NCBI RefSeq assembly: GCF_947495965.1
Contig: NZ_CANMBB010000001.1
Coordinates: forward strand, 709,728 to 773,727
DNA: 64,000 bases
Reading direction: 5' to 3'
Source: an uncultured Maribacter sp.
Lineage (GTDB): Bacteria; Bacteroidota; Bacteroidia; Flavobacteriales; Flavobacteriaceae
Program-made: the position numbers and the translations under genes
Part shown: one piece after another, positions 20,635 through 30,460 of the stretch
How positions within the stretch are numbered: position 1 is the stretch's first letter
Layout: each line of letters starts with the position of its first letter
The notes under the pieces: generated by a model
The model's database searches: none
The model's input: the letters and a program-made list of their open reading frames with translations, nothing else
Told to the model about the DNA's origin: nothing

Positions 20635-22293
20635 TTAAAAAATGAGATAGGTGCTTAATACTAAAATAGTAATTAAAGCTCCAACGAGTATGGCATATTT
20701 CCAAGGCTTAATATTTACTTTACCAGAATCTTCTAAAATAAAATCTGTATCTCTTGGGAAAACTTTCCCTACTACTAGTAATACTATAATGTTAAACACA
20801 AATAAAATTCCCATTACATGCAAAAAATGCGGATAGGCTTCTGCCTTTATTATACTTAACGCTTTGGGGTCCGTTATACCATCTATTCCTGCTTGTACTA
20901 AGGCTACATCTATAAAATAAGGGCTTAACACAAACTGGCTAATTAAGTATATTAAAACTCCAAAAACAAGTACTATTTTAGCACCCAATGCAGGAACTTT
21001 TCTGGTATATAACCCAACAATTACTACCGCAAAAATTGGAACACTTAAACTACCCAACATAACTTGAATGTAGTTAAACAAACCATCTGGAGCATTACTA
21101 ATAAATGGTGCAATTACCATAGAAACAAAAGCCAAAATAATTCCGAATATTTTACCTGCCTTTACCGTTTGTAATTCCGAAGCTTCTTTATTGAAAAATT
21201 GTTTATATAAATCAAAACCAAATAAGGTTACACTACTATTTAGTAAACTATTAAATGAGCTTAAAACTGCTCCAAAAAGAACTGCGGCAAAAAAGCCCAT
21301 AAATGCAGGCGGCAACACCGTTTTTACTAATGTTGGATACGCTAAATCTGCATTTGGTAAATCTCCTTTAAATAAATGCCACGCTATAACTCCTGGTAGA
21401 ACAACAATAATAGGAATTAGGAACTTTACTAAAGCAGCAAGAATAACTCCTTTTTGCCCTTCTGCTAAGTTTTTTGCTCCAAAAACACGTTGCATAATGG
21501 CTTGGTTGGTTCCCCAATAATATATTTGTGCCAACATCATTCCTGTAAAAATTGTACCTACAGGAATTGAAGAATCTACATCCCCCGTTACATCAAATTT
21601 TTCAGGGTTAGTTTCCCATAAGGTATTTAATCCTGTAAGTATACCGCCATCTTCACTTATTGCCATTAATCCAAAAATAGGAATAGTAATACCTCCTATT
21701 AACAAACCAATTGCGTTTATTAAATCGGAAACCGCAACCGCTTTTAATCCTCCAAAAATTGCGTAAACAGAGCCTATAAGCCCTATGCTCCATACACAAA
21801 CCCAAATAGTAGCGGCTTGCGACAGCCCAAACAAGGTAGGCAAATCGAACATGGTACTAAATGCTAAAGAACCAGAATACAGTACCGTTGGCAATAGTAC
21901 TAAACCATAGGCTACCAAAAACAGAACAGACATTATTGTCTTTGTTCTTTTATCAAACCTATTTTCTATAAACTCTGGTATTGTAGTAATACCTGCTCTC
22001 ATGTATTTAGGCAAAAAGAATATTGCTGTTGCAATCATTGCAATGGCCGCTAGGGTTTCCCAAGCCATTACCAAAATACCTTCTGTAAAAGCTTGACCGT
22101 TTAAGCCTACAATTTGTTCTGCAGATAAATTAGTTAATAATAAAGAACCTGCAATTGTTATTGCTCCTAAACTACGACCTCCTAAATAGTAGCCATCCGC
22201 TGTTTTTTCATTAGTTTTTCTTGATGCATACCAAGCTATCACAGCTACTAAAACTGTAAATCCTATAAAAGAAAAAATGGACAACATTCCCAT
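20635..22293 (-). CDS. SSS-family sodium/solute symporter
   Basis: 552 aa polytopic; 'YYLGGRSLGAITIAGSLLLTNLSAEQIVGLNGQAF' and 'VYAIFGGLKAVAVSDLINAIGLLIGG' typical of sodium/sugar symporters. Confidence 0.9.
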   Translation of the reverse strand: MGMLSIFSFIGFTVLVAVIAWYASRKTNEKTADGYYLGGRSLGAITIAGSLLLTNLSAEQIVGLNGQAFTEGILVMAWETLAAIAMIATAIFFLPKYMRAGITTIPEFIENRFDKRTKTIMSVLFLVAYGLVLLPTVLYSGSLAFSTMFDLPTLFGLSQAATIWVCVWSIGLIGSVYAIFGGLKAVAVSDLINAIGLLIGGITIPIFGLMAISEDGGILTGLNTLWETNPEKFDVTGDVDSSIPVGTIFTGMMLAQIYYWGTNQAIMQRVFGAKNLAEGQKGVILAALVKFLIPIIVVLPGVIAWHLFKGDLPNADLAYPTLVKTVLPPAFMGFFAAVLFGAVLSSFNSLLNSSVTLFGFDLYKQFFNKEASELQTVKAGKIFGIILAFVSMVIAPFISNAPDGLFNYIQVMLGSLSVPIFAVVIVGLYTRKVPALGAKIVLVFGVLIYLISQFVLSPYFIDVALVQAGIDGITDPKALSIIKAEAYPHFLHVMGILFVFNIIVLLVVGKVFPRDTDFILEDSGKVNIKPWKYAILVGALITILVLSTYLIF

Positions 22294-22304
22294 ATTATTA
22301 AGGT

Positions 22305-24074
22305 TTAAGAGGTTATTTTACTTAGTTTTACAATACCGCAAGAAGGCACATTTAATGCAAGAACTCCTTTTTCTAGATTAATTTCTTCATTACGAACTAT
22401 TTCTCCTTGACAACTAAAAATAGTACAATTATAACTTCCAAAGTTAGTACTGTTATTAACTATTAGTTGATTTTCCGTTTTTGCATTTAATAAATGAACT
22501 TCGGCATCGCCTTTTTCAATAGTTGCAACAACATTATCATACACTCCAATAATTGTTTTGCTATTTTTTGATATTCTTTTGGTTGAATAATTAGCTAACG
22601 GTTTTGATGGTATAAAATTACCGTTCATAAATATGTCTGCATTTTCATTCCAATACTTCGTGTAAAAAGCAATCATTTTTTTCTCTTCGACTGATGCTTT
22701 AGATAAAAAGATTGAAAGTTGCGGAACACCAAAAAAAGTATTTATTAACTGTAAAGATGCAATCTCTAACGGCTCGTCTTTATGCCAAGTAACCATATCT
22801 GAATGTACCGCTGTGTTTCCACATAGCATTTTAATATCTGCAATTCTTATTCTATTCATAGTTGCATCTCCAGGACAATCAAAAGCTCTAAACATATTAC
22901 CATATTTACGCATTGCCGGTCCTGTATATTTTTGACGAAACTCTATAAAAACGTTTGGATTTATAGCTTGTAAAGCGTTTGCAACATCGGTTAACAAACG
23001 ATCTACTGCTGCATTAATAGAAGCATAATCTCTACCGTTTTCTTTTTGTATTGGTGTGTCTTTATACAATCTAAAATCATCAATAAAATCTAGTTTAAAT
23101 CCATCTAAATTCCAATCCTTTAAAGCATTTGTATAAATATTTATTAGATACTCTCTTACCTCGGGATAACGTGGATCAAAAACTGGTGCCCAACGGTGGT
23201 CTTCGGTTAAAAATTTACCTTTAAATTTTTTATAAGCTTCCGATTTTTTCCCGCAAAAAGGAACCGAATACCATAAAGCAGCTTTCATTCCTGTTTTATG
23301 AATATCACTTATATATTTTTTCATATTAGGAATACGGTCTGGTTTCCAATCTCCAGTATAATCGTATCCTCTATTGTTATCGTTTGTTTGCCAACCATCA
23401 TCAATAATTACAGCTTTATAGCCTAAATCATAGGCTAGCTTGCATTCCTCTAATAATAAATTACAATCTAAATCTTGATGAAACTGGTACCATGTAGAAT
23501 ACAATGGCATTTTTGCTATTGCTGGCACATGTGTTGGTTTTAGGTTTTCAAAAGTTTCCCACCATTTAGAAACATCTCTTATAGTTTCTGAAAAATGGAT
23601 AGCTCTAGAATCTAATCGTATTTGAGTTTTAAAATTTTTTAATGCATAATGTTGCTCCATAAAAAAAGTAATATGACAATAAAAACAATTGTCTTCTTCT
23701 CTTAATCGTGCATTCATTTCTAACTTATTAATTGCGTTAGAACATGCAAATGTTAGTACATTACTATCATCATTACCAAATAAATTAATAATTGGAGCAT
23801 CTATAGAAATTCTAGATTCCATATGGTCTAGTTCCCAATCTGCCTGAATTCTTTTATTAAAATCTGTTGTTGGCTTCCAAACGCCTTTTACATTAACTCC
23901 TGGAATTTTCCATTCTACAGATATTGGTTTAGGAAATACTTCTGTATCACAGTTTACTTCTAAATCGTATATAAGTACACCTTCTTCATCTTGCACCTTA
24001 GTTAAGGTTCCGTTCATAGATTTTTGTAATCCTTTAATACGCAAATCTTCTATATGACTAGTAGTTATAATCAT
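22305..24074 (-). CDS. Alpha-galactosidase (GH36-type, clan GH-D), predicted cytoplasmic
   Basis: 589 aa; 'YKAVIIDDGWQTND', nucleophile-type 'LDGFKLDFID', 'RAFDCPGDATMNRIRI', no N-terminal signal peptide (MIITTSHIEDLRIKGLQ). Confidence 0.85.
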   Translation of the reverse strand: MIITTSHIEDLRIKGLQKSMNGTLTKVQDEEGVLIYDLEVNCDTEVFPKPISVEWKIPGVNVKGVWKPTTDFNKRIQADWELDHMESRISIDAPIINLFGNDDSNVLTFACSNAINKLEMNARLREEDNCFYCHITFFMEQHYALKNFKTQIRLDSRAIHFSETIRDVSKWWETFENLKPTHVPAIAKMPLYSTWYQFHQDLDCNLLLEECKLAYDLGYKAVIIDDGWQTNDNNRGYDYTGDWKPDRIPNMKKYISDIHKTGMKAALWYSVPFCGKKSEAYKKFKGKFLTEDHRWAPVFDPRYPEVREYLINIYTNALKDWNLDGFKLDFIDDFRLYKDTPIQKENGRDYASINAAVDRLLTDVANALQAINPNVFIEFRQKYTGPAMRKYGNMFRAFDCPGDATMNRIRIADIKMLCGNTAVHSDMVTWHKDEPLEIASLQLINTFFGVPQLSIFLSKASVEEKKMIAFYTKYWNENADIFMNGNFIPSKPLANYSTKRISKNSKTIIGVYDNVVATIEKGDAEVHLLNAKTENQLIVNNSTNFGSYNCTIFSCQGEIVRNEEINLEKGVLALNVPSCGIVKLSKITS

Positions 24075-24226
24075 TCTATTCTATTATTAAGTAGCTATTT
24101 TAACTTTAAAAAATAAACAGTGTCTTCTCTTTATTTAATAATTTATTGTTTGTGACAATAAAGCCAAGTAGTTAGTTATTCCTACTTGGCTATATCAACT
24201 CAACAAACCAAAACTATAATATTGTA

Positions 24227-25804
24227 TTAGTACCCAGGGTTTTGCTTTAAATTAGGGTTAGAATTTAATTCTACCGTAGGAATCCAAAATAACTCATCTT
24301 GACCTGGTTGAAAAAAACCATTTCCGTTGACTAAAGATTTTGGATGGATTGGGTGAACCGAATTTTGACCTAAATATGTTTCCGCTAAATTCCAACGAAT
24401 TAAATCAAAGAAACGGTGTCCTTCAATAAACAACTCCATTTGTCTTTCATCTATAATTGCAGTTCTCATTTCTTCCTGAGATAATCCGTTATGAGGTGCT
24501 ATTTGCGCTCTTTCCCTAACTTGATTTATATAACCTTCTGCTTCTCCTGTTTTACCTGTTTGTTCATTTAACGCTTCTGCTAACATTAATAAAACATCTG
24601 CATATCTTATAATTCTAAAATTAGTTCCATTTGCCGCTCCTAAGTTATCGGCAGCTGCAGCAGCTCTAGTCATTTCAAACCTTGCATATTTTTTTCCAAA
24701 AATTGGTTCTACTCCTAAATCATTTGCTACCTGAATGTCTGGTGCAAAATCTGTTAAAAAATCTATTCCTCCATACCCCGTTGCATCAGGATAATCATAC
24801 ACAATTGTTGCATTACGCCTAACAACATCTCCATTTGCCTCATATAAATCTTTAATCCATGTTGGAACAATAAATCCTGTGTCTGGCGTTACAGAAGGCG
24901 GTGCATATTCTATAACAAAATGCCCTTGTGTTCCTGTACCTGGAATATCTTGCCCCCATAAAAAAGTTTCTACTCCTTTAAATTGGAATTCAAAAATTGA
25001 CTCGGAGTTATTCTCATTTGTTTCTGTAAAATTATCTTCAAATTGTGCTGTAGGTAATAATGCATATGTACCACTATTCACAACTTCTTTAAATGCAATC
25101 TCTGCATTAGCCCAATCTTTTAGATATAAATAACTTTTTCCCTTTAAAGCTGTTGCAGCTCCAGAAGTTGGTCTTCCTAAATCGTCCCCTGACCAAGATT
25201 CAGGCAACATTTCTTCGGCTTTCTCTAAGTCTGCAATTATTATTGGCCAAATTTCTGCTGGTGTTGACTGAAAAGGAAATGCATCATTTAAATCTGGCTC
25301 TTCTAGTACTATAGGAACATTACCATATAATAATACTAAATTCCAATAACTAAAGGCTCTAAGGAAATATGCTTGTCCAACAAGATTATTTCTGACAGTG
25401 TCATCAGGAATTCCTTCTTCTGATGTACCTAAAATTACTGTATTAGATCTACCAATAGTTAAATAAAACTCTTGCCAAGCCTGAGCTGCCCATCTTGCAC
25501 CTGGCGCACCTTGTAAACTATTTGTTACTGTATTACCTCCATTATCAATGGTTAGTGTTTCGTCTGATCTAAAATGCGCACCTAATTGAACAACACGTCC
25601 AAAAGAAAATGCTGTTGTTAATGGGTGAAAAGCTGCATTTACAGCTTTTTTCACTTGCGTAGGAGAAGTTCCAAAATTTGCACTTGAAGTTGCATTATTA
25701 TTTGTTTGTTCTAAAAGATCATCAGAACAGCCTACAACCATTGCAAAAACTACAGCAAACGATAAAACGTTTTTAGATAGTCTTTTATTTAATATTTTTT
25801 TCAT
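24227..25804 (-). CDS. SusD-like outer-membrane lipoprotein
   Basis: ORF track start at 25864 overlaps the susC gene; the ATG at 25804 gives MKKILNKRLSKNVLSFAVVFAMVVGCSDD (lipobox). 'GQAYFLRAFSYWNLVLLYGNVPIVLEEP', 'LFIEGHRFFDLIRW', C-terminal 'NPNLKQNPGY'. Confidence 0.93.
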   Translation of the reverse strand: MKKILNKRLSKNVLSFAVVFAMVVGCSDDLLEQTNNNATSSANFGTSPTQVKKAVNAAFHPLTTAFSFGRVVQLGAHFRSDETLTIDNGGNTVTNSLQGAPGARWAAQAWQEFYLTIGRSNTVILGTSEEGIPDDTVRNNLVGQAYFLRAFSYWNLVLLYGNVPIVLEEPDLNDAFPFQSTPAEIWPIIIADLEKAEEMLPESWSGDDLGRPTSGAATALKGKSYLYLKDWANAEIAFKEVVNSGTYALLPTAQFEDNFTETNENNSESIFEFQFKGVETFLWGQDIPGTGTQGHFVIEYAPPSVTPDTGFIVPTWIKDLYEANGDVVRRNATIVYDYPDATGYGGIDFLTDFAPDIQVANDLGVEPIFGKKYARFEMTRAAAAADNLGAANGTNFRIIRYADVLLMLAEALNEQTGKTGEAEGYINQVRERAQIAPHNGLSQEEMRTAIIDERQMELFIEGHRFFDLIRWNLAETYLGQNSVHPIHPKSLVNGNGFFQPGQDELFWIPTVELNSNPNLKQNPGY

Positions 25805-25823
25805 AATTGATATTTTTTTATTA

Positions 25824-28800
25824 CTAAAAAGTTGCTTTAACACCAAATGTAAATGTTCTTGCATTTGGGTATGCTCTTGCGTCTATACCTCTAGAAAGTA
25901 ATGGATTTACTGGGGTTCTTACTCCAGGAACTCCTGAATTTAAACTAGCTCTACCACCATCTGTTGAAGATACATCTGGATCATAACCACTATAATCTGT
26001 AAGAACAAATACATTCTGTACATTAAGGGATAATCGTAAATCTTTAATGAAATCTCCTCCTAAAATTCCTTCCTTAAAGTTGTAACCAACTTCTAAAGTT
26101 TTTAATCTAAAATAAGAACCATCTTCAACAAAGAAAGATGAAGGCGCTTTATTATTTGCACCATCTGCTACAGTAGCTTTTGGGATATTGGTATCTGTAT
26201 TGGTAGGTGTCCATGCGTTAAGAACATCTGTTAATCTACCACCATCTGGAGTAAAAATATTAAACTCTTTTACTAGATTATAAATCTCATTACCCTGTAC
26301 ACCATTAAAACCTAATGCAAAGTCAAAATTCTTATATGCCCCATTAAAATTAAGCCCGTATGTGAAATCCGGAGTTGGATCCCCTATTACTGTCTGATCT
26401 GCAGCAGTGATACCATCAACGCCATCTGTATCTACTCTTACAAAATCTCCTGTAACTGGGTCTACTTTATCTTCTACAATATAGCCATAGAATGCGCCAA
26501 TTGGCTCACCTGATATTGTTCGGTTTACTACATTTAGATTTTCATCTATCTGAGGTCCTAATATTGGGCTTGGTATGTTACCCGCTTCACTCTTTAAATT
26601 AAAAGAAATATTTGCTCCTATCGTATATGTAAAATCTCCTTCTCTTTTCTTATAATCTAAAACAAATTCTAAACCGTTATTAATTAAATCACCAGCATTT
26701 CTTGTTACGGGAAGGTTTACACCTGTTGTTGATGGCACTGCAATTTGCACTAATACATCGCTAATATCTTTAGAATAATAATCCGCAGAAAAATTCACTT
26801 TTCCATCAAAAAGAGACATATCTAATCCTACATCAATAGTCTTCGTTGTTTCCCAAACCAAATCAGGATCTGCCAATGTTGTTCTTGCTAAACCGTTTGC
26901 TGTTTCGTTTCCAAATAATGCATTAGATTGATTACTAAGAAACACCGCCTGTGTTGGATAAAACACATCTGGATAGGAACCTAATTCACCATAAGAAGCA
27001 CGTAATTTAAAATAATTAACTACACTATCTTCTCCCCAAAATGGTTCACTACTAAGATTCCATGCTCCTGAAAAAGATGGAAAAATACCTGACTGATTTT
27101 CTTTAGCAAATCTTGAAGAAGCATCTCTCCTTACTGTTGCAGAAAAGATATATTTACCTCCATAATTATAATTTAATCGTCCAAAAATAGATTCTAAACC
27201 TGCTTTATTATCAGACCCTAATAATATGGTTTGCGAATCTGCCGCCAAACCACCAACTACACGAATAGAGTTAGAATCTGTTCCTTGACCATAAAGGCCT
27301 GCACTATTTTGACTTTCTAAAAAATAAGTATATCCTAATACTGCACCTATTTTATGCTCTCCAAATTCCTTATTATAAGATAATGTTGGCTCAACTAATA
27401 AATTAATATCTTCTTGTCTAAAATCTGTTAAATCATTTAAAGGATTTATATTTCTTCCTGATTCTGCCGATGGACTTAAAAAGAATGTAGGTGTAAATTC
27501 AAAAATATGTGTATTTAAATAATCAAATCCAAAATTTATTCCAGCTTTAAAACTATCTGTAATATCATAATCAAACTTTACACTAGCATACACGTTTCTT
27601 GTAGTCGTTAAATTGTCTTCTAAAAGCGCTCTTGCATACTGATTTGTACCTCCTGGGCCTTGTACATTAAGAGAAATATCTGGAGCCTCAAAACCACCTT
27701 CATTAGCTGCATTTCTTAAAGCTACTGTTGGTGCTGTTGTCCCGTCAAAACCATACCATCTATTTTCCTGTAATTGCCCTTGTGTTAAACCAAGAGATTG
27801 TGTTACATGAAACTTACCATAATCAAACTTATTATTAGTCCTAAAGTTAATACGTTCAAACCCTGAACCTACTAAAAGTCCATCTTGATAAAAATAATTT
27901 CCAGAAACATAGTGACTTGAGTGCTCTCCTCCTCCAGAAATGCTAAATCCATAATCTTTAATAATAGCATTACTAATATTTTCATCTTGCCAATCCGTAT
28001 CTACACCATTCCAAGTTACTCTTGTAGATGAACCATCATTCTCAAATCTTTGATTTAAGTAATCTGTATATTGTTGACCATTAATAAAATCTAATTTTTT
28101 ACTTGCAGTATCAAATCCTGTTTTTAAATTTAGCTCTACCTTTATTCCTTGATTTTTTCTACCATGATTTGTCTTAATCAATACCACACCATTAGCTGCT
28201 CTAGCCCCATAAATAGCAGAAGCCGCTGCATCTTTTAATACAGAAATATCTTGAATATCATTAGGATTAATATTATTCATATTATCCACAAAAAGACCAT
28301 CTACAATAAATAAAGGATCCGCATTACTTAAAGAGTTTACCCCCCTAATAAATACATTTGCTTTACCACCTGGTTGTCCTCCAAAGCTCTCTACCTGAAT
28401 ACCTGCTAACTTTCCTTGTAATGCAGTAGTTGGGTTACTTGCTACTACATTAACAATAGCATCTTTTTTAATTGTAGATACAGAACCTGTTAGTTCTCTT
28501 TTGTTAGAAGTACCGTAACCTACGATTACTACTTCATTTAACGCCTGCGCATCTGCTTCTAAAGATACATTTAACGTTGTTTGTCCGTTTAGAGTTATTT
28601 CTTGAGTAGCATACCCAATATAACTAAAAACTAGAACTCCATCTTCGGCTACATCTGCAATAGTGTAATTACCATCAAAATCTGTGGTAACACCATTTGT
28701 AGTTCCTTTAACTACAATGTTAACACCTGGCAAAGGACCATCTACGTCCGATACAGTACCCGAAACTTGTGCAGTCTGCGCAATTGTGATGTAACTGAGA

Positions 28801-28847
28801 AACATCATTGCCAAACCCATAATTTGTTTGCGTGTTTTTCTGTTCAT
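25824..28847 (-). CDS. SusC-like TonB-dependent transporter
   Basis: 1007 aa; carboxypeptidase-like domain 'VSGTVSDVDGPLPGVNIVVKGTTNGVTTDFDGNYTI', plug 'ALNEVVIVGYGTSNKRELTGSV', 'KDAAASAIYGARAANGVVLI'. Confidence 0.95.
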   Translation of the reverse strand: MNRKTRKQIMGLAMMFLSYITIAQTAQVSGTVSDVDGPLPGVNIVVKGTTNGVTTDFDGNYTIADVAEDGVLVFSYIGYATQEITLNGQTTLNVSLEADAQALNEVVIVGYGTSNKRELTGSVSTIKKDAIVNVVASNPTTALQGKLAGIQVESFGGQPGGKANVFIRGVNSLSNADPLFIVDGLFVDNMNNINPNDIQDISVLKDAAASAIYGARAANGVVLIKTNHGRKNQGIKVELNLKTGFDTASKKLDFINGQQYTDYLNQRFENDGSSTRVTWNGVDTDWQDENISNAIIKDYGFSISGGGEHSSHYVSGNYFYQDGLLVGSGFERINFRTNNKFDYGKFHVTQSLGLTQGQLQENRWYGFDGTTAPTVALRNAANEGGFEAPDISLNVQGPGGTNQYARALLEDNLTTTRNVYASVKFDYDITDSFKAGINFGFDYLNTHIFEFTPTFFLSPSAESGRNINPLNDLTDFRQEDINLLVEPTLSYNKEFGEHKIGAVLGYTYFLESQNSAGLYGQGTDSNSIRVVGGLAADSQTILLGSDNKAGLESIFGRLNYNYGGKYIFSATVRRDASSRFAKENQSGIFPSFSGAWNLSSEPFWGEDSVVNYFKLRASYGELGSYPDVFYPTQAVFLSNQSNALFGNETANGLARTTLADPDLVWETTKTIDVGLDMSLFDGKVNFSADYYSKDISDVLVQIAVPSTTGVNLPVTRNAGDLINNGLEFVLDYKKREGDFTYTIGANISFNLKSEAGNIPSPILGPQIDENLNVVNRTISGEPIGAFYGYIVEDKVDPVTGDFVRVDTDGVDGITAADQTVIGDPTPDFTYGLNFNGAYKNFDFALGFNGVQGNEIYNLVKEFNIFTPDGGRLTDVLNAWTPTNTDTNIPKATVADGANNKAPSSFFVEDGSYFRLKTLEVGYNFKEGILGGDFIKDLRLSLNVQNVFVLTDYSGYDPDVSSTDGGRASLNSGVPGVRTPVNPLLSRGIDARAYPNARTFTFGVKATF

Positions 28848-28914
28848 AAGAATTAATTGTTAATAGATTATTTAATATAAGTTAGTTTAGTTGTGCAGCA
28901 AATCAATCTTTAAA

Positions 28915-28951
28915 ATAGTACTATGATAGTCTATGCTACTATGCAAATATA
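28915..28951 (-). promoter_or_regulatory. Candidate promoter -7 element with overlapping repeat operator upstream of susC
   Basis: Minus strand TATATTTG (matches Bacteroidota TAnnTTTG) at 28951-28944, immediately followed by CATAGTAGCATAGACTATCATAGTACTAT with two CATAGTA direct repeats 18 bp apart. The -33 element is poor. Confidence 0.45.
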
Positions 28952-29073
28952 AATTAAAATTGCACATATAAAAATAAAACTATATTAAAATTAAATATAT
29001 GTTAAAATTTATATGCTAAAAATGTAAAATTAACGTTTATTGCAATTGTAGTAACAGCAGGGTTTTCCTAGCT

Positions 29074-30087
29074 CTATAAAGAATTTCTCTTTATTAAATT
29101 AGAGGGCATAATTATTTTTGTAGTTTTTTGCAATTTAATATGATTGGCTGCTTCTTTAGCCATTTCTTTAAAATCTGTAGAGATTGTGGTAATACCTCCA
29201 AAAACAATTTCTTTAACAACGTGGTCATTATGAGAGAGCACACCAACATCTTTCCCAATCATATATTCATTGTTTTTGGCATCTCTTAAAACTTCCCATA
29301 AAAACGTATCACTAATAAAAAAGTAAAGACTCCCTTTTTTAATTGAGCTAGGCTTATATTTAGCTTCTACTTTTCCAGAAATATTATAGTCTAGACAAAA
29401 CTTATTAAATGCTTGTAAAATACCTAATGGATAATCTGCATCATCTTTATAAAATAAAATAAACTTTTTATACGTAGAGATTTGAGGTAGCAAATCTACC
29501 AACTTATTATAGGTAGACTCTTTAAACTCTTGAGAAATATAAGAGTATGCATTACCAAGATTTATATACCTATCTATTATTAATAATTTTTTGGGATCTA
29601 TAGTTTTTATATGCGGGACTAGTGTATTATTAGGTATTGGAGCAATTACATACATTCCATATTTTCCTCGTATGGTACTTAACACACCTTCAAAAACAGA
29701 TATATTATTATGATGAAAAAAGACATCTATTTGGTATCTTTTCCCTAATTCTTTCCTAAATGCATTATAAAATTCTTCTTGAAAACGCTGTAAAGAAAAT
29801 AATAGTAAAGCTATTTTTAAAGTAACCTTAGTCTCATTACTAATAATAAAATACCCTTTTAATTTTTTAGATTCTATTAATCCTCTTTCTTTTAATTCCT
29901 CATAAGCTTTTACAATAGTTTTACGTGCATACCCTAACTCTCCTACCATTACATTAATAGATGGCAACTTATCGCCAATAACTAATATTCCAGAATCTAT
30001 AGATTCTATAATACCATGTACCAATTGTTCATGTTTAGATAAACTATTAATTTCTTGTAAGCTTTTAATTTTTTCAATTAGGGACAT
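29074..30087 (-). CDS. GntR-family transcriptional regulator with C-terminal periplasmic-binding-protein-like domain
   Basis: 337 aa; 'LVHGIIESIDSGILVIGDKLPSINVMVGELGYARKTIVKAYEELKERGLIESKKLKGYFI' wHTH; C-terminal effector-domain-like 'GVLSHNDHVVKEIVFGGITTISTDFKEMAKEAANHI'. Confidence 0.9.
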   Translation of the reverse strand: MSLIEKIKSLQEINSLSKHEQLVHGIIESIDSGILVIGDKLPSINVMVGELGYARKTIVKAYEELKERGLIESKKLKGYFIISNETKVTLKIALLLFSLQRFQEEFYNAFRKELGKRYQIDVFFHHNNISVFEGVLSTIRGKYGMYVIAPIPNNTLVPHIKTIDPKKLLIIDRYINLGNAYSYISQEFKESTYNKLVDLLPQISTYKKFILFYKDDADYPLGILQAFNKFCLDYNISGKVEAKYKPSSIKKGSLYFFISDTFLWEVLRDAKNNEYMIGKDVGVLSHNDHVVKEIVFGGITTISTDFKEMAKEAANHIKLQKTTKIIMPSNLIKRNSL

Positions 30088-30460
30088 AATGAGAAGATTA
30101 TAACTGTGTAATGATATGAAAATTAAACGATTTTAAAAATATTTTTGGAAAAAAGGGATTATCCATACTTCAGATTATAATCTTTAATTACAATTAATGT
30201 TTTTTTCTCAAAAGTTTAAAAAATGATTATTAGAGCATCTTATTTAACCAAATAGCACTATTACAAAAACGCCCTTAAAGTACTACAAATAAGACAATTA
30301 AAATAAAATTATCCATTATTATTGAATTTAATAAAAAAACAAAACGGAACATTTGTTCTGCGAATTGGTACATCTGAAACCTTAAAATAATCTTAATGCC
30401 TTCATATTTGTTTAACAGAACTTTAAGGTTCTTATAACTAACTTAAATTAAATAAATATT

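Noticed and set aside
17472-25133. Plus-strand ORFs within glpD, the SSS gene and susD (17472, 18532, 20651, 21191, 24879)
   Set aside because: Shadow ORFs antisense to strongly supported genes.
25805-25864. 20-residue N-terminal extension of the first SusD ORF (MQEHLHLVLKQLFSNKKISI)
   Set aside because: It overlaps the end of susC, and the ATG at 25804 gives a proper lipoprotein signal.
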